The notes beneath the pieces are model-generated. The model did no database searches and was not told the origin of the DNA. It saw only the letters and a list, made by a program, of their open reading frames with translations. DNA of 64,000 bases, from the NCBI GenBank assembly GCA_017561825.1, contig JAFZBK010000067.1:99726-163725 (forward strand). Reading direction: 5' to 3'. A program made the position numbers and the translations under genes. The number at the start of each line of letters is the position of its first letter. Within the stretch, counting starts at the first letter, position 1. Of this stretch, positions 25,005 to 33,869 are shown piece after piece. This DNA comes from Prevotella sp. (GTDB lineage Bacteria > Bacteroidota > Bacteroidia > Bacteroidales > Bacteroidaceae).

Positions 25005-26336
25005 CTACTGTTGGTCATTCTCTAGCGGGATATCCTTGAACAGGATATCCCGTTGCATTTTCAGATAGTCCTTCCGCTGACGAATGGCTTTCATAACCAA
25101 TGGGGATTCCAATGGTTTGAAGTCGGTCATCAATTTCCAGTTACCCTCCGCCTCAAGACGGTCGATCATCATACCAATGCTTAGGTTGGCTGTTGACTCC
25201 GCTGGCTGATACACCGCCTCTGTACCCTTTTCGTCGTTGGTCATCTCTGACAACAGATGAACGCGCGTCAGATACTCCAACAGATCATGGGTGATACGGA
25301 TAGGGATATTCGTGGCCAGCTTCAGTTCCAAGGCCGTATAAGGCTTCTTCCCTTCTTCGAAACGACGACAGATGAGCGTCATCAGATACGCACTGAGCAG
25401 CAGTTTGTACCGATGACTGAGATCATCAGTGCTGGCCCTGAAGGCGAACTTCTCCAGATTCTGGTTAGTATAAGCCAGTTCCGCGCCAAACAGACAGATG
25501 GTCCATGAAATCTGCACCCAGAGCATGAACAAAGGTAAGGCGGCAAACGAACCGTAGATGGCGTTATAACCCGTCACCCAGATTTGCGAATGGATATACA
25601 CCAGCTGTAATCCCTGCATGGCCACACCAGCGAGGATGCCCGGTACAATGGCGCTCCTCACCTTCACCTTCGTGTTGGGCATGAACACATAGAGGGCGAT
25701 GAACACACCCGACATAATAACATAAGGTAAGAGGCGTAGCACGAACCGCAAGGTAGGACCTACGATGATACTCTCTCCAATCCCATCAGCAAAGGTAGCC
25801 ATCATAATGGAGATACCCGAGGTGACCACGATGATGATCGGTGCCAGCAGGAACATTCCCATATAATCAGTGATGGTACGGAAGATGCTTCGAGGTGTGT
25901 TCACCTGCCAGATATCATTGAAAGCCTTCTCGATGTTACTGATCAGCATGATCACAGTCCAAAGCATGAACAAAAGACCGATTCCCAAGAAGATGCCACT
26001 CTTGGTATGTACCAGGTAGGAGTTGACGAAGCCGATGATGGCCTCAGCTACCTGCGGTTGTGAGGAAAGAGCCTCACGGAACCACGACTCGATATATTTA
26101 TTGTATCCGAAGCCACGAGCAATGGCAAACACCACCGCCATGATGGGCACGATAGCCAACAGTGTGGAATAGGTCAGCGCAGCGGCAGAATCCATCATTC
26201 GCTTGGTAGTGAAATACTCCACCGCCAGTAGCACCTTCTTGATGATCTCATAGAAAAGGTAGCGAACCGGTGAGATATCCTCGCGCTGAACGCGCCAGAT
26301 ATCCACCTTCAAGAACTGATACAACCGCTTAAACAC
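25005..26336 (-). CDS. YihY/BrkB-family inner-membrane protein
   Basis: 443 residues with six predicted transmembrane helices in the first ~290 and a cytoplasmic C-terminal part. Family marks are MMDSAAALTYSTLLAIVPIM, LFMLWTVIMLISNIEKAFND, and YGSFAALPLFMLWVQISWTI. The family was once named ribonuclease BN by mistake; its function is unknown. The C-terminal ~150 residues look like a winged-helix-type extension (LELKLATNIPIRITHDLLEY). The start appears to be GTG (26336), since a stop lies four codons upstream and no ATG is near. Its 3' end carries the hairpin 25026-25052. Confidence 0.85.
   Translation of the reverse strand: MFKRLYQFLKVDIWRVQREDISPVRYLFYEIIKKVLLAVEYFTTKRMMDSAAALTYSTLLAIVPIMAVVFAIARGFGYNKYIESWFREALSSQPQVAEAIIGFVNSYLVHTKSGIFLGIGLLFMLWTVIMLISNIEKAFNDIWQVNTPRSIFRTITDYMGMFLLAPIIIVVTSGISIMMATFADGIGESIIVGPTLRFVLRLLPYVIMSGVFIALYVFMPNTKVKVRSAIVPGILAGVAMQGLQLVYIHSQIWVTGYNAIYGSFAALPLFMLWVQISWTICLFGAELAYTNQNLEKFAFRASTDDLSHRYKLLLSAYLMTLICRRFEEGKKPYTALELKLATNIPIRITHDLLEYLTRVHLLSEMTNDEKGTEAVYQPAESTANLSIGMMIDRLEAEGNWKLMTDFKPLESPLVMKAIRQRKDYLKMQRDILFKDIPLENDQQ
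25026..25052. terminator. Strong hairpin in the 3' end of the yihY-like gene, possible maeB terminator
   Basis: CGGGATATCC, 7-nt loop, GGATATCCCG: a perfect 10-bp stem 26 bp after the maeB stop. The T-run that follows on the plus strand is weak (TTGCATTTTC). Confidence 0.4.
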
Positions 26337-26380
26337 TATCCAAATTATGAATTATGAATTATGCATTATGAATTAAAAAA

Positions 26381-26753
26381 GCCAGTTCCCCTATAAGCCG
26401 GGTTCTGTCCAGACGAACGTCTGTGTCTGCCATTTATCTACTACGCACGTCACCATGCGTCTCTAGCATTCTACCCTCCGTTGCATCAGCACCGAAGCGC
26501 TGAACTCGGGCGGGCAACCCTCAGTCAACGGTATACGCGAACTTGCAGCCCCCAGCTGGCACAGCCCGTTGATCACCCAACGGCTGGTGGTCTCTTACAC
26601 CACCTTCTCACCCTTACCTTACGGCGGTCATTCTCTTCTGCCTACACCTACTGTCACCAATAGCTTCTATTTTCGGAAGTGGGGCGCCCTTTGCTGCCCG
26701 GACTTTCCTCTCGTGCCATAGAGGCACCAGCGGCAGACCGGGGCACTGGCTTT
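26381..26753 (-). ncRNA. rnpB: RNase P RNA, bacterial class A
   Basis: The catalytic RNA that trims tRNA 5' ends. Minus strand: a 5' P1 strand GCCAGTGCCCCGGTC, the universal CR-I element GAGGAAAGTCCGGGC (around 26698-26712), and near the 3' end CR-V followed by AACCCGGCTTATAGGGGAAC and closing TGGC, which pairs with the 5' end. Length of about 373 nt fits class A. A promoter (26760-26790) directly precedes it. Confidence 0.97.
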
Positions 26754-26759
26754 CGGGTG

Positions 26760-26790
26760 CAAAGATACGATTAAGTGAGCACAAATCAAA
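26760..26790 (-). promoter_or_regulatory. Promoter of rnpB
   Basis: Minus strand TTTG (26787-26790), 19 bp, TATCTTTG (26760-26767), ending about 7 bp before the RNA 5' end. Confidence 0.8.
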
Positions 26791-26912
26791 AGGAAAAGGG
26801 ATTTTTCTTTTGATTTGTCGAACGTGAGTATCTTCGGCGAAGCCAAAGATACAGAAAAATTCCGATTAAGCAAAGAGAAAGCATCAATATCACTATTTCT
26901 TGGTTGCTTTGA

Positions 26913-26942
26913 TTGGTATTTCATTTTTTTTATGTACATTTG
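26913..26942 (+). promoter_or_regulatory. Promoter of the T9SS plug gene
   Basis: TTG (26913-26915), 19 bp, TACATTTG (26935-26942), 22 bp before the ATG at 26964. Confidence 0.65.
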
Positions 26943-26963
26943 TCCGCGTATAGACAAACGTAC

Positions 26964-28214
26964 ATGAAAGGAATCAAAACGATCAGTCTGTTCCTGCTGT
27001 TGCTCATCCACTTCACAACCATCAGCGCACAGCGCAACGAAGTGTATAGCAACAGGATCGCCTCGCTTCAGGTGATGGCGGGTGACCGCTGGATGTCACT
27101 GCCTATCGTTCAGCTGAACGGTAGCGAGCCGATCCGTATTGATTTTGATGATCTCACCCATGAGTACCACCGTTATACCTATCGGATTGAGCATTGTGAA
27201 GCCGACTGGACCGTATCGGAGGAGCTGTTCGCCAACGATTATATCAGCGGTTTTACTGAAGGGAATACGATAGATGACTATCAGGAGTCATTGAACACCA
27301 ACATCCTCTACACCCACTACTCGCTGCAGATTCCAAACGAACGGTGCCGCATCAAGCTCAGCGGGAACTATAAGCTGACCGTGATGGACGAGAATAACGA
27401 TGATGAGCCGATGTTCACCGCCTGCTTTATGGTTGTTGAACCCCTGATGGGCGTGCAGATGACGGTTACCACGAACACCGATATCGATATCAACAATGCC
27501 CACCAACAGATTGCTGCCTCGGTGAATTACGGCAACCAGACGGTGGTTGTACCCCAGGAGCAGATCAAGACCGTGGTGATGCAGAACCGCAGGTGGGACA
27601 ATGCCAAGATCAATGCGCAGCCGCAGTATGTCACCACCAACGGACTGCAATGGCTGCACTGTCGTGATCTCATCTTTCCCGCCGGTAATGAATACCGGAA
27701 ATTCGAAGTCCTTGATGTGGATCATCCCACCATGGGCATCGACCGTATTGAATGGGACGGTGAGCATTTCCATGCCTACCCCTTTGTGGATGAGCCACGG
27801 AACAACTATGTTTATGATGAAGATGCCAACGGTGCGTTCCTGATCAGGAACAGTGACAATGTGGAGATTCATACGGTATCCGACTATGTCATGGTGCACT
27901 ATACCCTGGTCTGCCCCACCCCCGTTGCAGGCGATGTGTATATCAACAGCGCATGGACAAACGACCGTTTCCTACCTGAATACAGGATGGAATACAACGA
28001 GGAAACGAAGTGCTACGAGGCAGTGCTGATGCAGAAGTTAGGCTACTACTCCTACCAGTACCTGTTGATGCGTCCTGATGGAGAGTTGAGAACCATGCCC
28101 ACGGAGGGAGATTTCTATCAGACGGAAAACAGCTATCAGATGCTGGTCTATTTCAGGGGACAAGGCGACCGCACCGACCGTCTGGTAGGTTATCAGGAAG
28201 TGAACTACAAATGA
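26964..28214 (+). CDS. Type IX secretion system plug protein (DUF5103 family)
   Basis: 416 residues with a signal peptide (MKGIKTISLFLLLLIHFTTI, cleavage after ISAQ). The body matches the DUF5103 / T9SS plug family: SNRIASLQVMAGDRW at the mature N-terminus, YTYRIEHCEADWTVSEEL, a central Ig-like region, and the C-terminal AVLMQKLGYYSYQYLLMR and MPTEGDFYQTENSYQMLVYF. In Flavobacterium the plug closes the periplasmic mouth of the SprA translocon. The ATG at 26964 is preferred over 26913 because it starts the signal peptide and follows the promoter. It abuts the convergent TPR gene with no gap. Confidence 0.85.
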   Translation: MKGIKTISLFLLLLIHFTTISAQRNEVYSNRIASLQVMAGDRWMSLPIVQLNGSEPIRIDFDDLTHEYHRYTYRIEHCEADWTVSEELFANDYISGFTEGNTIDDYQESLNTNILYTHYSLQIPNERCRIKLSGNYKLTVMDENNDDEPMFTACFMVVEPLMGVQMTVTTNTDIDINNAHQQIAASVNYGNQTVVVPQEQIKTVVMQNRRWDNAKINAQPQYVTTNGLQWLHCRDLIFPAGNEYRKFEVLDVDHPTMGIDRIEWDGEHFHAYPFVDEPRNNYVYDEDANGAFLIRNSDNVEIHTVSDYVMVHYTLVCPTPVAGDVYINSAWTNDRFLPEYRMEYNEETKCYEAVLMQKLGYYSYQYLLMRPDGELRTMPTEGDFYQTENSYQMLVYFRGQGDRTDRLVGYQEVNYK

Positions 28215-29399
28215 TTATCGAAGCAGTTTGTCAATTTCCTCAAACTGCTTACCCATATTCAGTTGCAGGTAGATATTATACAACGCTGCCGCCCACTTGT
28301 CTTTCTGGTCTGGCGCCAACAAACGGTAGCGTTCCATATAGTCCTTGGCCTTGTTGTATTTCTCATTCACTTTCTTGCGCGTCTTGGCTGTCATCCGCTG
28401 GTCGCGCTTGATGATGAAAGCCTGGTTCATGTAGGCCACACCGGCATTGTAGTAGAAGTCAGCCAAGGAATCATTGCGCGAGATCATCGTGTCGCACAGC
28501 GCAATACACTCGTCATACCTGCCCGTATTCAGCAGCAGGTTACTCTTTGCAAAGAGGAACAGCTCACTGTCGGCATCATGCTCCAAGGCTGCATCCACAA
28601 TGGCCATGGCTGAGTCAGGTTGCTGAACGGCATTATAATGATCCATCAGATAGGTAAAGAAATACTGGTTATCCTTAAAGTGGAAGAAACCATCCCGCAG
28701 CGACTGCACATACCGTTCCGTATCGTTCTGCTTCTTGTAGATCTCAGAAAGGTATTCATACGCATACTCTAAATGCGCCGTATCTTTCAGGGCTATATCC
28801 GCATACTTCAACGCCAGGTTAGGATCCTGCATCTTATACCCGCAGTAGAGTGTCCAATAGGCAGCCTCAGGACTGTCAGGATACTGTAATGAAGAGAACA
28901 GCGGTTGTCGGGCACAGTCGATATAGTCATCAAAAAATCTATACGCCGTAGGGTACTGCTGTTTCCGCGTGAAAAACACTCCACCGTTAAACAGGTTCAT
29001 GCGGTAGGTGTTCAGGAACTGAGCGTTCTTGTCGCGATACCGGGATTTTACCTCCCCTTTCTTATTAGGGCGTGCATCCAATGAATCAAGCGTCTCGAAA
29101 GCCATGAACATCTTCCTTGTCAGATGAAACAGTTCCGCCGTATCCATTTTCTGCTTCAGGTACATCTTCATGTTCCCTGCCTCATACTGTTTACGGAGCG
29201 CATCACAGAGAATGGTATGAATCTTCACATTCTCCTGATGAGCACTGTCTCTGAGCAAGTCACGCATCAGCTTCTCTGCCCGATCAAAGTTCTTACCGCT
29301 CTTAATAAAAGTACGTGCTTGACCGATCTCCTTTCGTTGAGCGTTCAAGCACGGTACTAATATTATTAAGAGAAGCGTTATGGTCAATACACGCTTCAT
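28215..29399 (-). CDS. Secreted tetratricopeptide-repeat protein
   Basis: 394 residues with a signal peptide (MKRVLTITLLLIILVPCLNA). The rest is helical with TPR-type pairs, for example AYWTLYCGYKMQDPNLALKY, AYEYLSEIYKKQNDTERYVQ and DFYYNAGVAYMNQAF. Such proteins act as scaffolds in the periplasm; no catalytic residues are visible. It follows a second TPR gene by 6 bp and is probably the last gene of the gyrA transcript. A role beyond protein interaction cannot be read. Confidence 0.8.
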   Translation of the reverse strand: MKRVLTITLLLIILVPCLNAQRKEIGQARTFIKSGKNFDRAEKLMRDLLRDSAHQENVKIHTILCDALRKQYEAGNMKMYLKQKMDTAELFHLTRKMFMAFETLDSLDARPNKKGEVKSRYRDKNAQFLNTYRMNLFNGGVFFTRKQQYPTAYRFFDDYIDCARQPLFSSLQYPDSPEAAYWTLYCGYKMQDPNLALKYADIALKDTAHLEYAYEYLSEIYKKQNDTERYVQSLRDGFFHFKDNQYFFTYLMDHYNAVQQPDSAMAIVDAALEHDADSELFLFAKSNLLLNTGRYDECIALCDTMISRNDSLADFYYNAGVAYMNQAFIIKRDQRMTAKTRKKVNEKYNKAKDYMERYRLLAPDQKDKWAAALYNIYLQLNMGKQFEEIDKLLR

Positions 29400-29405
29400 T
29401 TCTGA

Positions 29406-30614
29406 TTACTGCTGAACAATAGACTCCAGTTCCTTTGCCTTGGCCTCATCACCAATCAGGTAGTAAGCCTGGTACAGGGTGTAAGCCCAGTTCACCATCT
29501 CACGGTTAGGATCCTTCTCCTTGATGATGAGCAGGTTATCGATAGAATTCTGCAGATACTCCCTCACATCAGGTGTCAGATTACCGCCGTTGGCATCTCT
29601 CAAGTTAATAGCCTGCTGGTTCTCGCAGAGAGCGAGGTTAAAGCGTACCTGGAGGAAGTCGGGATCAAGCTCCAATGCCTTCTTGTAAGCAGCGATAGCC
29701 TCTTTCCATTTAGAATCGTTCATATCACTCTCGCCTTTCAGCGCCCATGCCATCTTGCTGGGATACTTAGCAACCTGCTCGTCGATCAACGCCTTCTTGG
29801 CAGCATCATCCTGGGTAGCCTGGTAGTACTCAGTAAGCAGAGAGAAGAAACGCTCGTTCGACGGCTCCTGAGCATGCAGAGCTTTCAGGTCGTTCATGTA
29901 CTTCACGGAGTCTTCCTTTGTCTTGAGCTGAGCCTTCATACTCAGAACCTTCACGTCCATGGCATCATTGGCATAGTTTGCATCATCCTTGCAGTAGTCA
30001 GCATACTTGCTGGCAGCAGCGAAGTCATGATTGTTATATGCGGCCAGAGCGGCAAAGTAAGCAATCTGTGTGTAGAAGTCCTCCTTAGAGAAATCTGTTT
30101 CTGAGAACAGTGAGTTCTTACGGCTATCTACGAACAGGCCGAAGGCATCCTGTGCAGCCTGATAGTTCTTGTCATTATAGAGATCCTGTCCTGCTGAGAG
30201 AAGAGCATTACGAGCTACGATAACACGCTCAGCGTTCTTCTTGTGAAACTTCGGAGCCACCTTACCCTTGGCATTAGGCATCTGATCGAACTTGTCACAT
30301 TCCATAGCAGCCTTGAGGGCATTGATGCCAGCTTCTATCATACCAGCCTTGTCGAAAGGATCGTTCTTCTGAGTTACCTGATTGGTCAGTTGGATGTTGT
30401 TCTCTTTGTTGAACTTGTCCAAAGCGAGATCAACGAGTTTGTTGTAGCCCAGTGCCTTATCCTCTGCAGACAAACCACTCAAGTTAGAATTCAAGACTCC
30501 CAATGCCTCCTGATAAGCACCTGCGGCTTTGATCAGCTTCTGGAAATCCTTGTTCTGTGCACCGGCTGAGACAGCTACCAGAGCAGCAACAGCCATCATG
30601 ATCATTTTTTTCAT
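29406..30614 (-). CDS. Secreted tetratricopeptide-repeat protein, paralogue of the next gene
   Basis: 402 residues with a signal peptide (MKKMIMMAVAALVAVSAGAQ). TPR units are clearest in the C-terminal half: WALKGESDMNDSKWKEAIAA and YKKALELDPDFLQVRFNLAL. The layout (signal, ~380 residues of helices) mirrors the downstream gene, with which it shares the DLxNxKNYQAAQDAFxxFxD / QYPTAYRFFDDY-type segment, so the pair likely arose by duplication. It starts 89 bp after gyrA on the same strand without an obvious promoter between them. Confidence 0.8.
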   Translation of the reverse strand: MKKMIMMAVAALVAVSAGAQNKDFQKLIKAAGAYQEALGVLNSNLSGLSAEDKALGYNKLVDLALDKFNKENNIQLTNQVTQKNDPFDKAGMIEAGINALKAAMECDKFDQMPNAKGKVAPKFHKKNAERVIVARNALLSAGQDLYNDKNYQAAQDAFGLFVDSRKNSLFSETDFSKEDFYTQIAYFAALAAYNNHDFAAASKYADYCKDDANYANDAMDVKVLSMKAQLKTKEDSVKYMNDLKALHAQEPSNERFFSLLTEYYQATQDDAAKKALIDEQVAKYPSKMAWALKGESDMNDSKWKEAIAAYKKALELDPDFLQVRFNLALCENQQAINLRDANGGNLTPDVREYLQNSIDNLLIIKEKDPNREMVNWAYTLYQAYYLIGDEAKAKELESIVQQ

Positions 30615-30703
30615 AAGCTTGTTTATTAAAAAAGGTTGTTAAATAATATTCTAATTCACACGTCTTTGACTTATACTATTTTAAAAAGTTTAATTCGGGT
30701 AGA

Positions 30704-33331
30704 TTACGACTCCTCCACAGGCTCCTCGTCAACGAAGTCAACGATAGGTGTAGCGTTCTCTTCGGGAGCAGCGGTCACATCTTTCCGGATGGCCTCCGAA
30801 GTCTGTGCCCATTCCTCACGACTCTTCTGTTCCGCCACAGCCTCGAGTTCCGAGCTCATCACCTTACAAACGCTGGCGATGACATCATTCTTCTTGGTCA
30901 GGTTGATCAGTCGTACACCCTGAGTAGCACGACCCATCACACGACAGTCGGCTACTGCCAGACGAATCACGATACCGCTCTTGTTGATAATCATCAGGTC
31001 GTTCTCGTCGGTCACGTTCTTAATAGCGACAAGACGACCCGTCTTCTCGGTGATATTCAGTGTCTTCACACCCTTCGCGCCACGGTTGGTCACACGGTAG
31101 TCCTCTACCTGCGAACGCTTGCCGTAGCCCTCTTCGCTCACCACCATGATGGTCTCCTGCTCCGGATTGTTCACTACCACCATGCCTACAACAGCATCAT
31201 CCACCTCATCGATGCGCATACCGCGAACACCAGTAGCCACACGACCCATTGTTCGTACGGCATTCTCATTGAAGCGAACGGCACGACCGTTACGGTTGGC
31301 GATGATCAGTTCATTTCTACCATTGGTCAGACGAACATCAACCACCTCATCATTCTCCAGGATATTGATGGCGATCACACCATTGGCACGAGGACGGGAG
31401 TATGCTTCCAGACAAGTCTTCTTCACGATACCGCTCTTGGTAGCGAAGACAACATAGTGATTATTGATGAACTCCTGATCTTCAAGTCCTCTACCACTCA
31501 ATCTCAAGAAGTTGTTCACGGAGTCATCACTGTCGATATTCAGCAGGTTCTGGATAGCACGACCCTTCGAGTTACGGTCGCCTTCAGGAATCTCGTAGCA
31601 CTTCAGCCAGTAGCAACGACCCTTCTTGGTGAAGAAGAGCATCGTCTGGTGCATGGTTGCCGGGTAGATATATTCGGTGAAGTCATTATCACGGGTACGG
31701 GCACCCTTGGCACCTACACCACCGCGAGCCTGCTCACGGAACTCCGACAGCGGCGTACGCTTGATATAGCCGAGATGACTCACCGTGATCACCACAGGAT
31801 CATTCGGGTAGAAGTCCTCGGCATTGAACTCATGTTCGTCGGGTACGATCTGTGTACGACGATCATCTCCATATTTCTCTTTCACCTCCTGGAGGTCATC
31901 CTTCATCACCTGCTTGCAGCGCTCGGGGTTATCAAGAATGTCCTGCAGGTCGGCAATCAACTTCTGCAGATCATCATACTCCTGGTGGAGCTGATCCACA
32001 CGCAGACCAGTGAGCTGTGACAGACGCATGTCAACGATAGCTTTCGACTGCAGTTCATCCAGGTCGAAACGTTTCTCCAGGTTACGCTGTGCATCGCTGG
32101 GTGTTGATGAGTTACGGATGATGTGTACCACCTCATCGATATTGTTCACCGCAACGATCAGTCCTTCGAGGATATGAGCACGTTCCTGTGCTTTCTTCAG
32201 GTCGTACTTGGTACGACGGATGGTCACGTCATGACGGTGTTCCACGAAGTACTTCACACATTCCTTCAGTGAAAGCAGACGGGGACGTCCTTTCACCAAA
32301 GCGATGCAGTTCACAGAGAACGCACTCTGCAGGGCAGTCATCTTGAACAGCTTGTTCAGGATCACGTTGGCGTTGGCATCCTTCTTTACGTCGATGACGA
32401 TGCGCATACCCTGACGACCAGACTCATCGTTGGCATTTGAGATACCTTCCAGCTTACCTTCCTTCACAAGATCAGCGATGTACTCGATGAGCTGGGCCTT
32501 GTTCACGCCATAAGGAATCTCCGTAATGACGATCTTGTCATGACTCTCATGACTCTCAATCTCAGCCTTGGCACGCATCACGATGCGTCCCCTACCTGTC
32601 TCATAGGCATCTTTCACGCCTTGCAGACCGTAGATGAAGGCACCGGTGGGGAAGTCGGGAGCCTGTATATACTGCATCAGTCCTTCGGTATCAATCTCCG
32701 GATTGTCGATATAAGCGCAACAGCCATCGATCACCTCACCCAGGTTATGTGTGGGGATATTGGTGGCCATACCTACTGCAATACCATTACCACCGTTCAC
32801 CAGCAGGTTAGGAATCTTGGTCGGCATGACGCTCGGCTCTGTGAGCGAATCATCGAAGTTGTTCACCATGTCAACGGTGTCCTTCTCCAGGTCGTCCATG
32901 ATATGCTCGCCCATCTTGGAAAGGCGGCACTCGGTGTATCGCATGGCAGCTGCAGAGTCACCATCAACACTACCGAAGTTACCTTGACCGTCAACCAGCG
33001 TATAGCGCATATTCCAGTCCTGCGCCATACGAACCAAGGCGCCATAGACGGAGCTGTCGCCATGTGGATGGTACTTACCTAACACCTCACCAACAACACG
33101 CGCACATTTCTTATAGGGTTTGTCGCTCGTATTACCGATGCCAGCCATACCATAGAGGATACGGCGGTGAACGGGCTTGAAGCCGTCACGCACATCAGGA
33201 AGTGCACGGGCAACGATTACCGACATAGAATAGTCGATATAGGAGGATTTCATTTCCTCCTCAATGTTGATTTTGATAATTCTGTCATTGTCGATGGTTT
33301 GTCCACCATCAAATGTCTGATTCTCGTCCAT
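30704..33331 (-). CDS. gyrA: DNA gyrase subunit A
   Basis: 875 residues. GyrA cuts and rejoins DNA in the gyrase A2B2 complex that introduces negative supercoils. The catalytic tyrosine is Tyr132 ([11 protein letters not shown]). The quinolone-determining region reads [17 protein letters not shown] (89-104). [19 protein letters not shown] and the coiled-coil region precede six beta-propeller blades in the C-terminal domain (GxxxxxxxxxYRxxxRGxKGxxxL-type repeats), including the gyrase-box-like [17 protein letters not shown] near 555. A promoter lies at 33459-33490 with a ~125-nt leader. Confidence 0.98.
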   Translation of the reverse strand: MDENQTFDGGQTIDNDRIIKINIEEEMKSSYIDYSMSVIVARALPDVRDGFKPVHRRILYGMAGIGNTSDKPYKKCARVVGEVLGKYHPHGDSSVYGALVRMAQDWNMRYTLVDGQGNFGSVDGDSAAAMRYTECRLSKMGEHIMDDLEKDTVDMVNNFDDSLTEPSVMPTKIPNLLVNGGNGIAVGMATNIPTHNLGEVIDGCCAYIDNPEIDTEGLMQYIQAPDFPTGAFIYGLQGVKDAYETGRGRIVMRAKAEIESHESHDKIVITEIPYGVNKAQLIEYIADLVKEGKLEGISNANDESGRQGMRIVIDVKKDANANVILNKLFKMTALQSAFSVNCIALVKGRPRLLSLKECVKYFVEHRHDVTIRRTKYDLKKAQERAHILEGLIVAVNNIDEVVHIIRNSSTPSDAQRNLEKRFDLDELQSKAIVDMRLSQLTGLRVDQLHQEYDDLQKLIADLQDILDNPERCKQVMKDDLQEVKEKYGDDRRTQIVPDEHEFNAEDFYPNDPVVITVSHLGYIKRTPLSEFREQARGGVGAKGARTRDNDFTEYIYPATMHQTMLFFTKKGRCYWLKCYEIPEGDRNSKGRAIQNLLNIDSDDSVNNFLRLSGRGLEDQEFINNHYVVFATKSGIVKKTCLEAYSRPRANGVIAINILENDEVVDVRLTNGRNELIIANRNGRAVRFNENAVRTMGRVATGVRGMRIDEVDDAVVGMVVVNNPEQETIMVVSEEGYGKRSQVEDYRVTNRGAKGVKTLNITEKTGRLVAIKNVTDENDLMIINKSGIVIRLAVADCRVMGRATQGVRLINLTKKNDVIASVCKVMSSELEAVAEQKSREEWAQTSEAIRKDVTAAPEENATPIVDFVDEEPVEES

Positions 33332-33424
33332 TTCTTTTTATAGTCTTTTCTTTGTTCTCTTATGGTTCAACCCTATCATTTATCAATCTTAAAAAGATTA
33401 AAAATGTCGTTTAAGGCCGTTTTC

Positions 33425-33440
33425 AGCCGTTCTGACGGCT
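33425..33440. repeat. Inverted repeat in the gyrA leader
   Basis: AGCCGT-TCTG-ACGGCT, a 6-bp stem in the 5' untranslated region, about 20-35 nt after the predicted start of the gyrA transcript. Confidence 0.5.
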
Positions 33441-33458
33441 TTAACCCCTAAAACAAAG

Positions 33459-33490
33459 CAAAATTACGAATTATTTACGACATATACAAA
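33459..33490 (-). promoter_or_regulatory. Promoter of gyrA
   Basis: Minus strand TTTG (33487-33490), 20 bp, TAATTTTG (33459-33466). Confidence 0.75.
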
Positions 33491-33625
33491 TATGGCGTAA
33501 CAAAAATAATAAAAATAAGTTTTTATTTCTAATTTCTTTTGAAAAAAGAAACAAAATTCCTCTTTACTTCCTCTTTTTCTTTGGCGCAAAGAAAAGAGGC
33601 AAAAGAAACATCCACCCCCACCAAG

Positions 33626-33645
33626 CCTCCCCCTATATGGGGAGG
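33626..33645. repeat. GC-rich palindrome, divergent copy
   Basis: CCTCCCC-CTATAT-GGGGAGG. The 540 bp between gyrA and the ligase gene hold no credible gene, only the gyrA promoter and repeats of this kind. Confidence 0.6.
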
Positions 33646-33800
33646 ATGTAATTGATTCCGGGCAGAATCCGCCCTCCATCAAGGTTTTGGTATGGCTCAC
33701 CAGCCTTTGCCCCTTCGGGGTGAGCCATGCGTTCTTTTCGGCTTACGCCAGATGATTGTAGCAAAAGCTATTCTCATTCCACATTCCACACTCCACAATT

Positions 33801-33864
33801 CCCCTCCTTATGGAGGGGTTAGGGGTGGCTCCATCCCCCTCCCTTTGGAGGGGCGAGGGGTGGC
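33801..33864. repeat. Two GC-rich palindromic repeats in direct orientation
   Basis: CCCCTCCTTATGGAGGGG (33801-33818) followed by TAGGGGTGGCT, then CCCTCCCTTTGGAGGGG followed by CGAGGGGTGGCT. Same family as 35584-35624. They end a few bases before the ligase stop codon (33870). Confidence 0.75.
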
Positions 33865-33869
33865 TTCCT

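Noticed and set aside
26481-26663. A 60-residue frame on the plus strand
   Set aside because: It is antisense to RNase P RNA and has no coding features.
26815-26855. Hairpin GTATCTTCGGCGAAGCCAAA-type sequence similar to one near 61490-61517
   Set aside because: Short dispersed similarity; too little to define an element.
33041-33067. Gly97 of GyrA at the position equivalent to Asp87 of E. coli, a site of quinolone resistance
   Set aside because: I believe Gly is the normal residue in Bacteroidales ([13 protein letters not shown]), so it is not evidence of an acquired mutation.
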